NCBI RefSeq assembly: GCF_014192155.1
Contig: NZ_JACHXO010000001.1
Coordinates: 584,069 to 648,068 of the forward strand
Source: Roseateles terrae
GTDB taxonomy: Bacteria; Pseudomonadota; Gammaproteobacteria; Burkholderiales; Burkholderiaceae_C
DNA: 64,000 bases
Direction of reading: 5' to 3'
In this document: positions 9,955 through 18,524 of the stretch, piece by piece
Position numbering within the stretch: position 1 is the stretch's first letter
How the letters are laid out: the number at the start of each line of letters is the position of its first letter
Made by a program: the position numbers and the translations under genes
Notes under the pieces: generated by a model
Seen by the model: the letters and a program-made list of their open reading frames with translations, nothing else
Told to the model about the DNA's origin: nothing
Databases searched by the model: none

Positions 9955-10967
9955 TGGGCGCGCCTGCGCTGGCGGACGGCCAGGGCGCCCATGCCGAGCA
10001 GCATCAGCCAAGCGGTCGACGGCTCCGGTATGGGCGGTGGCGGAAGGGCCAGCGCGTAGTCCACGCCGGACGCATTGAAGGCGTGGACGTCGGTCAGCAG
10101 CTGTCCCTGCGCATCCCGAAGTTCCTCGATACCGCCCCAGTAGAGGGTGCTGCCGAAGTCAGAAAAGTAAGCCGAACTAGCGGCCACCTTGCCTTCGTCC
10201 GTGTAGTTGCCGACGACGGCGCCGCCTTGTGCCCAGGCGGACCAGTTGAAGGTCAAAGGCTGGCCCAAGGTGATGCGCGCCGTGATCCCCTCTCTCCAGA
10301 ACGGGCGGTCGCGGTAGTCCTCATGTTGGCCATAGCGCACGATGGACAAACTCATGAAGCTTTCGGCGGGTTCCCCGGGAATGTTGGCGTCCGCTGCACT
10401 CAGATGAAAGTAGCTGGACACATCCCCGTGGGCGCTGTAGATGGATCCCCGGCTGTCTTGCGGCGGCACTTCGGGGCTTCCGGCGGCAGCGACGTCGCCA
10501 TGTGCGTAGACTCGCACCGTCAGCGTCGCCTCGGTGCCGTCCACGCAGGCCGGACAGGTGATCATGAAGCTGTCGGTGAGGTTGGCACGGGCCTGTGCCT
10601 CGGTGGAGATCTGGCCGTAGGGCCCATAGCCGCCGATGTTGGCTTGCCCGAAGGTCCTGAGCTGCATGTAGCCGGTGCCGACGCGGCCCCAGGCGGTCGA
10701 TGTTGCACTGCCGACCAAGCCGCTGGAGCTGCCCTGGAACGACGAATGCGATGAGACGCTCCCGGGGGCGGACATCGACTCGGTGGGTAGGGCGTCCGAC
10801 TCACCGAAGGCGGTGGTTCGGGTCGAGACGTATACCGAGTTGGGCAGGTCCTGGGCGAACGTCACAGCGGGGACCCCAACAAGCGCGAGGGCAAGCGCCA
10901 GCAGTGACGCGCCCCCTGCGATTCCGACGCAATGGCTCCTCAGAGCCTCTGATGGGATCCTGGTCAT
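9939..10967 (-). CDS. PEP-CTERM sorting-domain protein A
   Basis: 342 residues behind GGGAGACTTTC. A signal peptide (ALALALVGVPAVTFAQ) is followed by a secreted domain. The C-terminus reads PIPEPSTAWLMLLGMGALAVRQRRR: PEP motif, transmembrane helix and basic tail, the recognition signal for exosortase. It is a clear paralogue of the protein at 28958-30007: both share DSFMITCP.C..GTEAT, the GNYTD segment and YWGGI.E.R. Two cysteines in CPAC could form a disulfide. Exosortase is not encoded in this window. Confidence 0.85.
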   Translation of the reverse strand: MTRIPSEALRSHCVGIAGGASLLALALALVGVPAVTFAQDLPNSVYVSTRTTAFGESDALPTESMSAPGSVSSHSSFQGSSSGLVGSATSTAWGRVGTGYMQLRTFGQANIGGYGPYGQISTEAQARANLTDSFMITCPACVDGTEATLTVRVYAHGDVAAAGSPEVPPQDSRGSIYSAHGDVSSYFHLSAADANIPGEPAESFMSLSIVRYGQHEDYRDRPFWREGITARITLGQPLTFNWSAWAQGGAVVGNYTDEGKVAASSAYFSDFGSTLYWGGIEELRDAQGQLLTDVHAFNASGVDYALALPPPPIPEPSTAWLMLLGMGALAVRQRRRAHQPPV

Positions 10968-11073
10968 GAAAGTCTCCCGCTCGGCCGCAGGTGCGGGCGA
11001 CCTCTCTACAGTAGTGCAGGAAACGACGGAGGCTTGTCCGGGTTTTGAGGTTCACCGAAGTCCCTGGGCCCTT

Positions 11074-11265
11074 CACGAGCAGGTGGTGGAAGAAACGCTG
11101 TTCGTGCTGGATGTGGATGCGGCATTCGCCGTGGCCGGTGACATTCGTCGTCAGTTCTATGGTGCCAAGCCGCAGCTGGCCAGCAATCTGATCGGTGTCT
11201 CCCGTCCGGCCTTCAAGGAGCAGCTGATCGAGATCACCTTCCGGGTCGACCTGTCGATTCAATAA
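11074..11265 (+). pseudogene. RidA/YjgF-family C-terminal remnant
   Basis: About 64 codons ending at a TAA read EQVVEETLFVLDVDAAFAV, then IRRQFYG..PQLASNLIGVSRPAFKEQLIEI. The pattern resembles the last third of RidA enamine/imine deaminases (the equivalent of TVEVSRLPKGALVEIE). No start codon or N-terminal two-thirds lie upstream in frame, and the part that would normally separate the helix from the DFA loop appears deleted. I take it as a decayed copy; an intact RidA gene lies 2 kb downstream. Similarity was judged by eye only. Confidence 0.4.
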
Positions 11266-11388
11266 GCGCGCGCTGCGAACTCACCTCGCACCGGATCGGC
11301 GTGGGCCTGCTAACGTGGATGACTGCTGCCCATCGCTTGCCAGCCTTCTGGGCATTGGGCGGCCCCCCTCAACCACGGAGACAGGCCC

Positions 11389-12774
11389 ATGAGCCTTGCC
11401 GACATCGAATTGCTGGTCATCGCACTCGTCAGCGTACTGGGTCTGGTGGCCTTGATCGTCCTGAAGCCACGGCTTCATCCTCTGGTGGCCCTGCTGGTCG
11501 TTTCCATGGCGGTGGGTCTGGCGACAGGCATGCCGCTGAACAAGCTGGCATCGGCGATCTCGTCCGGCGCCGGCAAGACGCTCGGCGCTGTCGGCCTGGT
11601 GGTGGCACTGGGCGCGATGCTGGGCAAGCTGCTCGCCGATTCCGGCGTCACCACGCGGATCGCCGACGCGATCGTGGGCCGATCGTCCTATCGCATGCTG
11701 CCCTGGGCGATGGCGGGGGTGGCCTTCATCATCGGCATTCCGATGTTCTTCGAGGTCGGCCTGGTGGTGCTGCTGCCGCTCATCTTTGGGGTAGCCCGCA
11801 AGCTGGAGACCGGCGGGGCAGGCCGCGGGTCGGCGTATGTGTATGTGTCGGTGCCGGTGATTGCCGCACTGGCCGCAATGCACGGCATGGTGCCGCCGCA
11901 CCCGGGGCCATTGACCGCCATTGCCACGCTCAAGACCAGTGTGGGCGCGACCATGATCTATGGTTTCATTGCAGCGATTCCCGCCATCATTCTGGGCGGG
12001 CCGCTGTATGCGGCCTTCATTGCGCCGCGCATGAAGGCCCGACCGGATGAGGCGATGATTCATCAGTATGTGCCGCAGGTGGAAACGTCTCCTTCCGTAA
12101 ACAATGCCCTTCCGGGCGTTGGGATCGGCGTGCTTTGCGCCTTGCTGCCCGCACTGCTGATGCTCTTTCACGCGGTCGCGGAAGTGCTGCTGGACAAGGG
12201 CAACGGCCTGCTGCATGCGGCGGCCTTCATCGGCAATCCGATCGTGGCCATGCTGCTGGGGCTGCTGTTCGCGATGGTGATGCTGCGCGCCGGAGATCCG
12301 GAGGCGGTGCGCCAGTCCCTCAGCGCCAGCGTGAAGCCGATCTCCAACGTGCTGCTGATCATTGCCGGTGGCGGCGCTTTCCAGCAGGTGCTCACCGACG
12401 CTCGTGTGGGCGACGCCATCGTGCACATGAGCCATCAGTTCAATGTGTCACCACTGCTGCTCGGGTGGCTGATCTCGATGCTGCTGTCGGTGTCCACCGG
12501 CTCGGCCACGGTCGGCATCGTCGGCGCGGCGGGCCTGCTGGCACCGTTGGCGGCATCCGGCACCGACCTCAATACGCCGCTGCTGGCCTTGTCGATCGGC
12601 TGCGGTTCGCTCTTCTTCAACTATGCCAACCATGCCGGCTTCTGGCTGGTGAAGGAGTCCTTCGGCATGAGTCTGGGAGAGGCGACGCAGACGATCTCCG
12701 TGGTTCAGTCCATCGTCTCGGTGGTGGGTCTGGTGATGGTGTTTGTCCTGAATCTGCTGCCGGCGTTGGGCTGA
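11389..12774 (+). CDS. GntP-family gluconate/organic-acid:H+ permease
   Basis: 461 residues with about twelve to fourteen hydrophobic helices. Diagnostic segments are FFEVGLVVLLPLIF, HGMVPPHPGPL, a central STGSATVG and FNYANHAGFW near the C-terminus, all typical of GntP/GntT permeases. The protein imports gluconate or a related sugar acid through the inner membrane with protons. No gluconate kinase is next to it; the following gene is a cupin and then RidA, so the true substrate may be another hydroxy- or keto-acid. Confidence 0.9.
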   Translation: MSLADIELLVIALVSVLGLVALIVLKPRLHPLVALLVVSMAVGLATGMPLNKLASAISSGAGKTLGAVGLVVALGAMLGKLLADSGVTTRIADAIVGRSSYRMLPWAMAGVAFIIGIPMFFEVGLVVLLPLIFGVARKLETGGAGRGSAYVYVSVPVIAALAAMHGMVPPHPGPLTAIATLKTSVGATMIYGFIAAIPAIILGGPLYAAFIAPRMKARPDEAMIHQYVPQVETSPSVNNALPGVGIGVLCALLPALLMLFHAVAEVLLDKGNGLLHAAAFIGNPIVAMLLGLLFAMVMLRAGDPEAVRQSLSASVKPISNVLLIIAGGGAFQQVLTDARVGDAIVHMSHQFNVSPLLLGWLISMLLSVSTGSATVGIVGAAGLLAPLAASGTDLNTPLLALSIGCGSLFFNYANHAGFWLVKESFGMSLGEATQTISVVQSIVSVVGLVMVFVLNLLPALG

Positions 12775-12826
12775 AGGCGCAGAATGGGCTGGTTCATGAG
12801 TCCCTGCCCCCACTGCCGGAGCCTCC

Positions 12827-13330
12827 ATGCCAAAGCCCTTTGTGAATCTCGCGGACGTCGTTTTCACCGACATTGAAGAGAACGGCTATTTCACATCGCG
12901 ACGTGCCCAGTTCAGCGCCGGCATCGGCGCCAGGAAGCTGGGCTACAACCTCACCGAGCTGCCGCCAGGCAAGGCGCAATGCCCGTTCCACGCCCATCGT
13001 GCGGAAGAGGAGATGTTCCTGATCCTGGAAGGAGAAGGGGAGCTACGGTACGGCGATCAGCGCTACAAGATCCGCCCGCATGACGTGATTGCGTGTCCCA
13101 CCGGGGACCGCAGCACCGCCCACCAGATCATCAACACCGGAACAGTCGTCATGCGCTACCTGGCGCTGTCCAATCTGGCCGAGATCGAGGTCTGCGAGTA
13201 TCCGGATTCGGATAAGGTGGGTGTCCATGCGGACCAGCCGGAGCCGGGGGTGCACAAGATGTATCGGGCGGACACCACCGTTGATTACTACGATGGTGAA
13301 AGCACCGAGGCACCGGAGGGCAGTGGGTGA
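12827..13330 (+). CDS. Cupin-domain protein
   Basis: 167 residues. Cupin motif 1 reads PFHAHRAEEEMFLILEGEGEL, giving the metal ligands His-x-His and Glu; motif 2 lies around STAHQIINTG with the fourth His. The single-domain cupin fold covers residues 45-125. Such proteins are sugar-phosphate isomerases, dioxygenases or binding proteins. The ATG follows CCGGAGCCTCC. It lies 52 bp after the GntP permease and may be cotranscribed with it. Confidence 0.8.
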   Translation: MPKPFVNLADVVFTDIEENGYFTSRRAQFSAGIGARKLGYNLTELPPGKAQCPFHAHRAEEEMFLILEGEGELRYGDQRYKIRPHDVIACPTGDRSTAHQIINTGTVVMRYLALSNLAEIEVCEYPDSDKVGVHADQPEPGVHKMYRADTTVDYYDGESTEAPEGSG

Positions 13331-13357
13331 AGGGATGGGCGTGGTGTCGCGCCGGCG

Positions 13358-13771
13358 TCACTCTGCGGCGGGCGGATGCGATGATTCCGGAAGCCGCGCA
13401 ATCACCTTGATTTCGAACTGGAAGCCGTAGAGCCAGGTGACGCCCACGCCGGTCAGCGTGGGGTAGGGCGCATCGCCCCAGTGGGACATCACCACGGGCC
13501 AGACCCGCTCGAAGATGGCTTCGGGATCCACCATGAAGAGGGTGACGTCCACCACATCCGAAAAGCTGCAGCCCGCGGCGGCGAGGATGGCATTCAGATT
13601 GCTGAAGGCCAAGCTGACCTGGGCCTCCAGATCGGCGTGCGGCGCGCCGTCGGGCAGGCTGCCGACCTGGCCGGAGACAAAGAGGAAGCCATTGGAGCGG
13701 ATGGCCGGGGAATATCGGTTGCGCTCATAGAGGGCCTGGCGGCCGGCGGGGACAACGACATCGCGTGACAT
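13358..13771 (-). CDS. RidA family protein (enamine/imine deaminase type)
   Basis: 137 residues from the ATG at 13771, behind AAAGGAATTGCTGC; the upstream extension of the frame has no start signal. Family features are FLFVSGQVGSLPDG, QVSLAFSNLNAILAAAGCSFSDVVDVTLFMVD and the terminal FEIKVIARLP. RidA proteins hydrolyse reactive enamines/imines from PLP enzymes; this one lacks the canonical Arg-containing RSTVEV motif (it has PYPTLTGVGV), so it may belong to a non-RidA Rid subgroup. It is divergent from the LysR gene and shares its operator region. Confidence 0.85.
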   Translation of the reverse strand: MSRDVVVPAGRQALYERNRYSPAIRSNGFLFVSGQVGSLPDGAPHADLEAQVSLAFSNLNAILAAAGCSFSDVVDVTLFMVDPEAIFERVWPVVMSHWGDAPYPTLTGVGVTWLYGFQFEIKVIARLPESSHPPAAE

Positions 13772-13879
13772 GCAGCAATTCCTTTGAGGTGAATCGGGAC
13801 CGGGAAATCGGCTGACCGAGGGCCCGAAACCCCACTGTAGGAATTTGCCGGATCGGAATAAACAGGCGTGCAGCACAAT

Positions 13880-13904
13880 CACTGTTTGATAGCGCCAAAC
13901 AGTG
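13880..13904. promoter_or_regulatory. LysR-type operator: perfect 9-bp inverted repeat
   Basis: CACTGTTTG, 7 bases, CAAACAGTG forms a perfect palindrome 9 bp before the GTG start of the LysR gene and about 110 bp before the divergent ridA start. It contains the T-N11-A LysR-type pattern. Placement between the two divergent genes fits autoregulation plus control of ridA. Confidence 0.65.
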
Positions 13905-13912
13905 GAGCGGCC

Positions 13913-14818
13913 GTGGATCGATTTGACGTCCTGAAGACCTTTGTCCGTGTGGTGGAAGCGGGCAGCTTCACTCGCGCGGCGGAGACGCTGTCGCTCAGCA
14001 AGACGACCGTCACCCAGCAGATCCAGCAGTTGGAGGCGCATCTGCGGGTGCGCCTGCTTCACCGAACGACGCGGCAGGTGACCGTCACCACCGAAGGCTC
14101 GGCCTATTACGAGCGGGCCGTCCGTCTACTGGCGGATCTGGAAGAGGCGGATGCGGGCGTACGCACCGCTTCCTCCTCCCCGCGCGGCGTGCTGCGGGTG
14201 GATGTGCCCAGTCCATTCGCCTCGAAGGTGCTGGTGCCGGCACTGCCGGACTTTCATGCGCGTTATCCAGAGCTGCAACTGGAACTCGGCGTGAGCGATC
14301 GGGAGGTTGACGTCATTGGCGACAACGTCGATTGCGTGGTGCGCGGGGGCCGCCTGGCGGATTCGACGCTCATCGCCCGCCGCATTGGTGACCTGCCGCT
14401 GGGCATCTTTGCAGCCCCGCGCTATCTCCATTTGGCTGGCACCCCCGCGCATCCGCGTGAACTGGAAGATTCCCATCACCGGGTGGTCGGTTTTCTCAGC
14501 TCCCGCACGGGGCGAACGCTCCCGCTGAGCCTGCATCGTGGCGGCGAACGGCTGGAGATCCACGCACGCCATGCGGTGGCGCTGGACGATGGCAATGCCT
14601 ACCTCGCGGCCGGCGTCGCCGGCATGGGCATCCTCTGGCTGCCCCGCTACATGGCCGCGGACCCATTGGCGCGGGGCGAGCTCATGCCATTGTTTGAAGA
14701 CTGGTCGTGCGACCCCATGCCGATGTCCGTGGCCTTTGCGCCGCATCGTCATCGCAGTGCCAAGCTGCAGGCCTTCCTCGACTGGATCGATGCACTGATG
14801 AAGCGCCTTCCCCCCTGA
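13913..14818 (+). CDS. LysR-family transcriptional regulator (divergent from ridA)
   Basis: 301 residues. I prefer the GTG at 13913 because it gives the usual N-terminus (MDRFDVLKTFVRVVEAGSF), whereas the ATG at 13868 would place the operator palindrome inside the gene. The winged helix-turn-helix is at residues 17-60 (SFTRAAETLSLSKTTVTQQI). The effector domain contains GVLRVDVPSPF and DCVVRGG. It belongs to the group of LysR regulators often found beside quinone reductases or deaminases; the likely target is the adjacent ridA gene. Confidence 0.88.
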   Translation: MDRFDVLKTFVRVVEAGSFTRAAETLSLSKTTVTQQIQQLEAHLRVRLLHRTTRQVTVTTEGSAYYERAVRLLADLEEADAGVRTASSSPRGVLRVDVPSPFASKVLVPALPDFHARYPELQLELGVSDREVDVIGDNVDCVVRGGRLADSTLIARRIGDLPLGIFAAPRYLHLAGTPAHPRELEDSHHRVVGFLSSRTGRTLPLSLHRGGERLEIHARHAVALDDGNAYLAAGVAGMGILWLPRYMAADPLARGELMPLFEDWSCDPMPMSVAFAPHRHRSAKLQAFLDWIDALMKRLPP

Positions 14819-14963
14819 TTGCGGGCCCCTAATCCTGTCCCCCTAGCTTCCGGCTCCATCGCGCTGTCGCGTCCTCTGCCTTGTGGATGGCATGGCTGAT
14901 GCGCGCGGCGCATCGTTGCGCCTCGTCATGACGGCCTTACGCCGGTTCTGAAGGAGTAGTGCA

Positions 14964-15638
14964 ATGGGCAGTATCGGAATTGAATGGGTGCGGCAGTACC
15001 ACGGGTTGGCTTCCAATCTGAACAACACCAAGCCGCAGGCAGAGGGCTTCTACAACACCCTCAGCGCCACGCGTCGTTTCCAGTGGGGCGACGATCTGGC
15101 CTGGGACCAGGACTTCGAACAGCAGGGGCTGGGCAGCCCCGCCGCCGGCACCGACACCACCTGGGTGGACAACGTCGATATGGTGTTCTTTTCGGGACAT
15201 GGGTCACCGGGCGGCTTCCTGTTCGGCGTGAAAACCGACGACGCACGCGCCAAGCCCACCGAGATTCGTTGGGGTGACAAGGAATTGGAATTCATTGCGC
15301 TGGACGCCTGTAACGTGCTGTCCGTCGACGGCGTCTTCGACCGCTGGGGGTGGCCGGTCTTCAAAGGCCTGCATTACATCCTGGGCTTTCACACCACCAC
15401 CTCGGACGAGCCGGACCGCGGTCGCCTATTGGCGCAATACCTGAATGCCGGTGAGACGATGCGCCGCGCCTGGATCAAGGCCTGCCAGGACACCGAAAAC
15501 GCCGACACGGTGTGGGCCTACCTGCGGGCCGATACGGCCAGCACCGACACCTACAACGACCACTGGTGGGGCAAGGGAAGCGTCTCGACCGATCCCTACA
15601 ATCCCACCGTGCTGGTCCATACCCGCGGCACCTGCTGA
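14964..15638 (+). CDS. DUF6345 protein, predicted caspase-fold (clan CD-like) cysteine hydrolase
   Basis: 224 residues behind GAAGGAG. Two motifs define the family: DMVFFSGHGSPGGF with His79 and LEFIALDACNVLS with Cys116. A hydrophobic strand ending in H-G and a second one ending in D-x-C about 37 residues later is the catalytic dyad layout of caspases, gingipains and CHAT proteases. The rest (KGLHYILGFHTT) also resembles caspase-like folds. No signal peptide is visible, so it is probably cytoplasmic or exported by a non-Sec path. The following gene, 16 bp downstream, looks like its pro-domain. Protease activity is a prediction. Confidence 0.7.
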   Translation: MGSIGIEWVRQYHGLASNLNNTKPQAEGFYNTLSATRRFQWGDDLAWDQDFEQQGLGSPAAGTDTTWVDNVDMVFFSGHGSPGGFLFGVKTDDARAKPTEIRWGDKELEFIALDACNVLSVDGVFDRWGWPVFKGLHYILGFHTTTSDEPDRGRLLAQYLNAGETMRRAWIKACQDTENADTVWAYLRADTASTDTYNDHWWGKGSVSTDPYNPTVLVHTRGTC

Positions 15639-15654
15639 GGCGAAGGAGAACGAC

Positions 15655-16503
15655 ATGTCAGTGAAGATCCAATTCGCGGAAACGCCCCGGGTGCCGACCG
15701 AACTGCCCGTGTATGCGGCCCTGCCGCCCCTGTGGACCGAGGACCAGGTGGCCCGACTGGCCGAACGCTTCGAGCTGAAGGGGGACGTGGCGGACACAGG
15801 CCTGTGGTACGTGTGCCGCAGCGAGGCCCTGATGCTGGAGGTGTACCAGGCCAGCCATTCGATGCGCATTGAACGGCGCGACCTGGACGGTGAAGGCCGC
15901 GGCGCCTCCCAGGATCCGCCCGACCGCGAGCGGGCCCTGGCGATGGCGGAGCGGGTCATGTCGATGTTCGGCGGCGAATACGCCAAGCCCCGGGTGCATT
16001 CGGTCACCGAGCTCGAAGTGCAGCGGTCGATGCGAGGGCAGACCGAGATCGAACGTCAGGTGGTGGGGCTGCAGGTCAACTATCGGTATGAGATGGACGG
16101 ACTGAACCTGGTCGGGCCGGGCGCGAAGGCGCAGATCACGGTGGGCTCGGACGGAGACATGATGCAGGCCTATCGTTTTGCGCGGGCGGCCGAGCGCATC
16201 GAGTCCCGCCCCACGGTAGCCCCGGAAGATGCCTTGCGGCGTTTTGCGGCGAGCGAGATGTTCACGCAGCTGGACGGTCGCGCCAAGGTGGCGATCACCT
16301 CCACCGAGCTGGGCCTGCTGTCGGTGCCGCCGACCGAAGTGCAGAGCGTGCTGGTGCCGGTCTACGTCATCAAGGGCGAGATCAGCACCGAGCAGTTGCC
16401 GCGCTACGCCTTCGTCCGGTATGTGGCGGCGACCGACCTTGGCGACGCGGACATCAAGCGCCGCCGTTGGGAGCAGGTCCGGCCGGCCCTGCTGGCGGCC
16501 TGA
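15655..16503 (+). CDS. Propeptide-like partner of the DUF6345 protein
   Basis: 282 residues from ATG 15655, behind GAAGGAGAACGAC. The central part reads QVNYRYEMDGLNLVGPGAKAQ followed by ITVGSDGDMMQAYRFAR, the pattern of FTP/PepSY-type propeptides of secreted proteases. The N-terminus (PVYAALPP..TEDQVARLAERF) resembles the region that precedes the catalytic domain in long DUF6345 proteins. It starts 16 bp after the DUF6345 gene, so the two are cotranscribed. I infer an inhibitor/chaperone pro-domain on a separate chain. No signal peptide is seen. Confidence 0.55.
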   Translation: MSVKIQFAETPRVPTELPVYAALPPLWTEDQVARLAERFELKGDVADTGLWYVCRSEALMLEVYQASHSMRIERRDLDGEGRGASQDPPDRERALAMAERVMSMFGGEYAKPRVHSVTELEVQRSMRGQTEIERQVVGLQVNYRYEMDGLNLVGPGAKAQITVGSDGDMMQAYRFARAAERIESRPTVAPEDALRRFAASEMFTQLDGRAKVAITSTELGLLSVPPTEVQSVLVPVYVIKGEISTEQLPRYAFVRYVAATDLGDADIKRRRWEQVRPALLAA

Positions 16504-16540
16504 CCCTGCACCCCTGGAGGCCGTGCGCAAGGGCGCCGGC

Positions 16541-17545
16541 TCAGCCCAGCGCCTTCACCAGCAGCGGCAGGCTTACGTCCATGCGGTAGTCCACAGCGGT
16601 GTGATCGTCGGGGAATTCCTCGTAGACGTGCTGGACGCCCAACGCAGTCAGGCGCTTGTGCATGCGGCGGGCGCCGTAGACCAGGTTGTACTGGTCCACG
16701 TCGCCACAGTCGATGTACAGCGCCTTGAGTGCCTTCAGGCCCGGGCCATGGGTCTCGACCAAGGTCAGCGGATCCCAGGCGAGCCAGCGTTCCCAGCGCT
16801 CCGGAATCAGCTCGCAGGTGTCCAGCGTCACCGGCATCCGCACGCCGTAGGGCGCGGAAGGGTCCGGGTCGAAGCTGGCGGCCTGGGCCATCATCATGAG
16901 GATGTGGACGTCGCTGTCCTTGAACTTGCGACCGTTCCAGAAGCTGTCGACCCAGCGGCCCACGTCCGGCTCTTTGGCCAGCGCACGCAGCACCGGAACG
17001 AACTCATGGCGGTAGACCAGGTCGAAGCCCATGTCGCCGGAGTGGACCGCCGCGGCGGACCAGAACTGCGGATGCAGCAGGGCATGGACCATGGCGCCAT
17101 AGCCCCCGCTGGACTTGCCGAACAGACCCCGCCGTCCGGTGCCGCCGCAGGAGAACTGCGCTTCCACCAGGGGCACGACTTCATCGCGCAGGAAATCGTC
17201 CCAGCGTCCCATGGCCACTGAGTTCACATATTGGTTTCCACCCAGGCGGGTGAAGCAATCGGGAAACGCAACCACCACCGGCGGCATGGCGCCGGTGGCG
17301 ATCAGCCGGTCCAGCCGCTCCGGCACGTTCTCACCGAAGTTCTTCCAGTTGGTGTGGATGGGGCCTCCGGCGGTGAAGCCGACGACGTCCACCAGCAGGG
17401 GCAGGTTCCGGCCGTCGTGACCGTAGGGAATGTAGACATCCAGCTGCCGCCGGGTGGGTGCGCCCACGAGATTGCCGGCCAGCACTTCGCTGTTGATCGT
17501 CAGTCGATGAAGGGTGCCGGCGGGGGTGAGTGGATCACGCTGCAT
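16541..17545 (-). CDS. Esterase family alpha/beta-hydrolase
   Basis: 334 residues from the ATG at 17545; the longer frame upstream lies over the VOC gene. The nucleophile elbow is FGKSSGGYGAM and the catalytic His is probably in FPDDHTAVDYR. The pattern RRQLDVYIPYGHDG, VVAFPDCFTRLGG and AAVHSGDMGFD matches the esterase-D/feruloyl-esterase-like family. No signal peptide, so it is cytoplasmic. The start overlaps the stop of the VOC gene by 11 bp, so the two are one operon. Confidence 0.82.
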   Translation of the reverse strand: MQRDPLTPAGTLHRLTINSEVLAGNLVGAPTRRQLDVYIPYGHDGRNLPLLVDVVGFTAGGPIHTNWKNFGENVPERLDRLIATGAMPPVVVAFPDCFTRLGGNQYVNSVAMGRWDDFLRDEVVPLVEAQFSCGGTGRRGLFGKSSGGYGAMVHALLHPQFWSAAAVHSGDMGFDLVYRHEFVPVLRALAKEPDVGRWVDSFWNGRKFKDSDVHILMMMAQAASFDPDPSAPYGVRMPVTLDTCELIPERWERWLAWDPLTLVETHGPGLKALKALYIDCGDVDQYNLVYGARRMHKRLTALGVQHVYEEFPDDHTAVDYRMDVSLPLLVKALG

Positions 17546-17927
17546 GGGGTGGCTCCCACAACTCGACCTTGCGTCCTTCGGGATCGATGACCCAGCCGAA
17601 CTTGCCGTATTCCGATTCGTCCATTCGCTCGAGCACTTGGCAGCCTTCCTGGCGCAGCGCCTGCAGCAAGGCTGGCAGGTCGTGCACACGATAGTTGATC
17701 ATGAAGCCGGGCGATGCCGGGCCGAAGTCGTCGGTGTCGATGTCGTCCGGTTGCACGGACCAGGCCGTCACGCCCTTCACCGGCTGACCGGCGTCGTCCT
17801 CCCAGCGAAAGCTCGCGCCGCCCCAGGCATCGACCTCGATGCCCAGGTGTTGCTGGTACCAGGCGCGCAGGGCTGCGGGATCCTTCGACTTGAAGAAGAT
17901 GCCGCCAATGCCGGTGACTCGCTTCAT
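17535..17927 (-). CDS. VOC family (glyoxalase-like) protein
   Basis: 130 residues. It begins ITGIGGIFFKSKD-like (VTGIGGIFFKSKDP) and has the WYQQHLGIEVDAWG, VHDLPALLQALRQEG and FGWVIDPEGRKVELWEPP motifs of the glyoxalase/bleomycin-resistance superfamily; the final Glu (VELWE) is the usual metal ligand. It is probably a small-molecule binding or isomerising enzyme. First gene of a two-gene operon with the esterase. Confidence 0.85.
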   Translation of the reverse strand: MKRVTGIGGIFFKSKDPAALRAWYQQHLGIEVDAWGGASFRWEDDAGQPVKGVTAWSVQPDDIDTDDFGPASPGFMINYRVHDLPALLQALRQEGCQVLERMDESEYGKFGWVIDPEGRKVELWEPPHAA

Positions 17928-18029
17928 CGGAACGCTCCGTTGAGGGGGGACGCGACGAGCTTATCACCGGCCAGGGACGAGGATTCGTCTGCGGGTGTCG
18001 CGAACGCAGTACGCTCGGCCTGCTGCCTC

Positions 18030-18524
18030 TCAGTGCTCGCGTTCCTGCCGTTCCTGCTCCTCTTTCCGGGGTCCGTGCGCCACTGGCAGGGCCCGTGGTG
18101 ACGGGTGGTCCGGCGACGGGTGCTGAGCGCTGTAGACCGGCACAGGCATGGGATTCGTCGGCACCGGCGCCGCAGCGCGCACCACCGCCGGCATTGCAGT
18201 GGCGAGATGGGCCGCGGCGGGCGCATGGCCTTCAAAGGCGCGGCCGTTGGCGGTGGCCGATGCGGGCGCAACGATGGTCACGTTGTTGACCGCATTCACG
18301 TTGTTGACGTTGTTGATGTTGTTCGTCACGTTTCGGAAGTTGGTCACGTTGGTCACATTGGTGACGTTGGTCGTGTTGGTGACGTTCTGCTGGACCCGCA
18401 TCCCGACGTTGACGATCGGGGGTGCGCTGACGACCACGGCGGGTGCGGTGCCCACCGGCGCAGGCACGATCAGCCCGGGCCGCGAGCGCGGTGGCGGCGG
18501 CACGAAAACGCCTTCGGGGCCCAT
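18030..18524 (-). CDS. Pro-rich, Asn-Val-Thr-repeat protein (possibly a C-terminal remnant)
   Basis: An open minus-strand frame gives a Pro-rich start (FVPPPPRSRPGLIVPAPVG), then tandem NVT/NVTN units and INNVNNVNAVNN, then an Ala/Pro-rich tail ending in charged residues. Similar Asn-Val-Thr tails occur in exported proteins of Proteobacteria, where they follow a signal peptide and a structured domain. Here neither is present and no ribosome-binding site precedes the ATG at 18524, so it may be a decayed or truncated gene. The opposite strand also has an open frame over the repeats, so strand choice is uncertain. Confidence 0.35.
   Translation of the reverse strand: MGPEGVFVPPPPRSRPGLIVPAPVGTAPAVVVSAPPIVNVGMRVQQNVTNTTNVTNVTNVTNFRNVTNNINNVNNVNAVNNVTIVAPASATANGRAFEGHAPAAAHLATAMPAVVRAAAPVPTNPMPVPVYSAQHPSPDHPSPRALPVAHGPRKEEQERQEREH
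18285..18395. repeat. Degenerate GTTGAC/GTTGGT hexamer-rich tract
   Basis: The stretch is built from repeated GTTGAC, GTTGAT and GTTGGT-CAC/GAC units. On the minus strand it encodes the Asn-Val-Thr repeats described above. The 3-bp and 9-bp periodicity suggests expansion by slippage. Confidence 0.6.

Noticed and set aside
10675-11262. Long frames on both strands over the PEP-CTERM promoter
   Set aside because: Only the last 64 codons on the plus strand show family similarity (RidA); the rest is non-coding or antisense.
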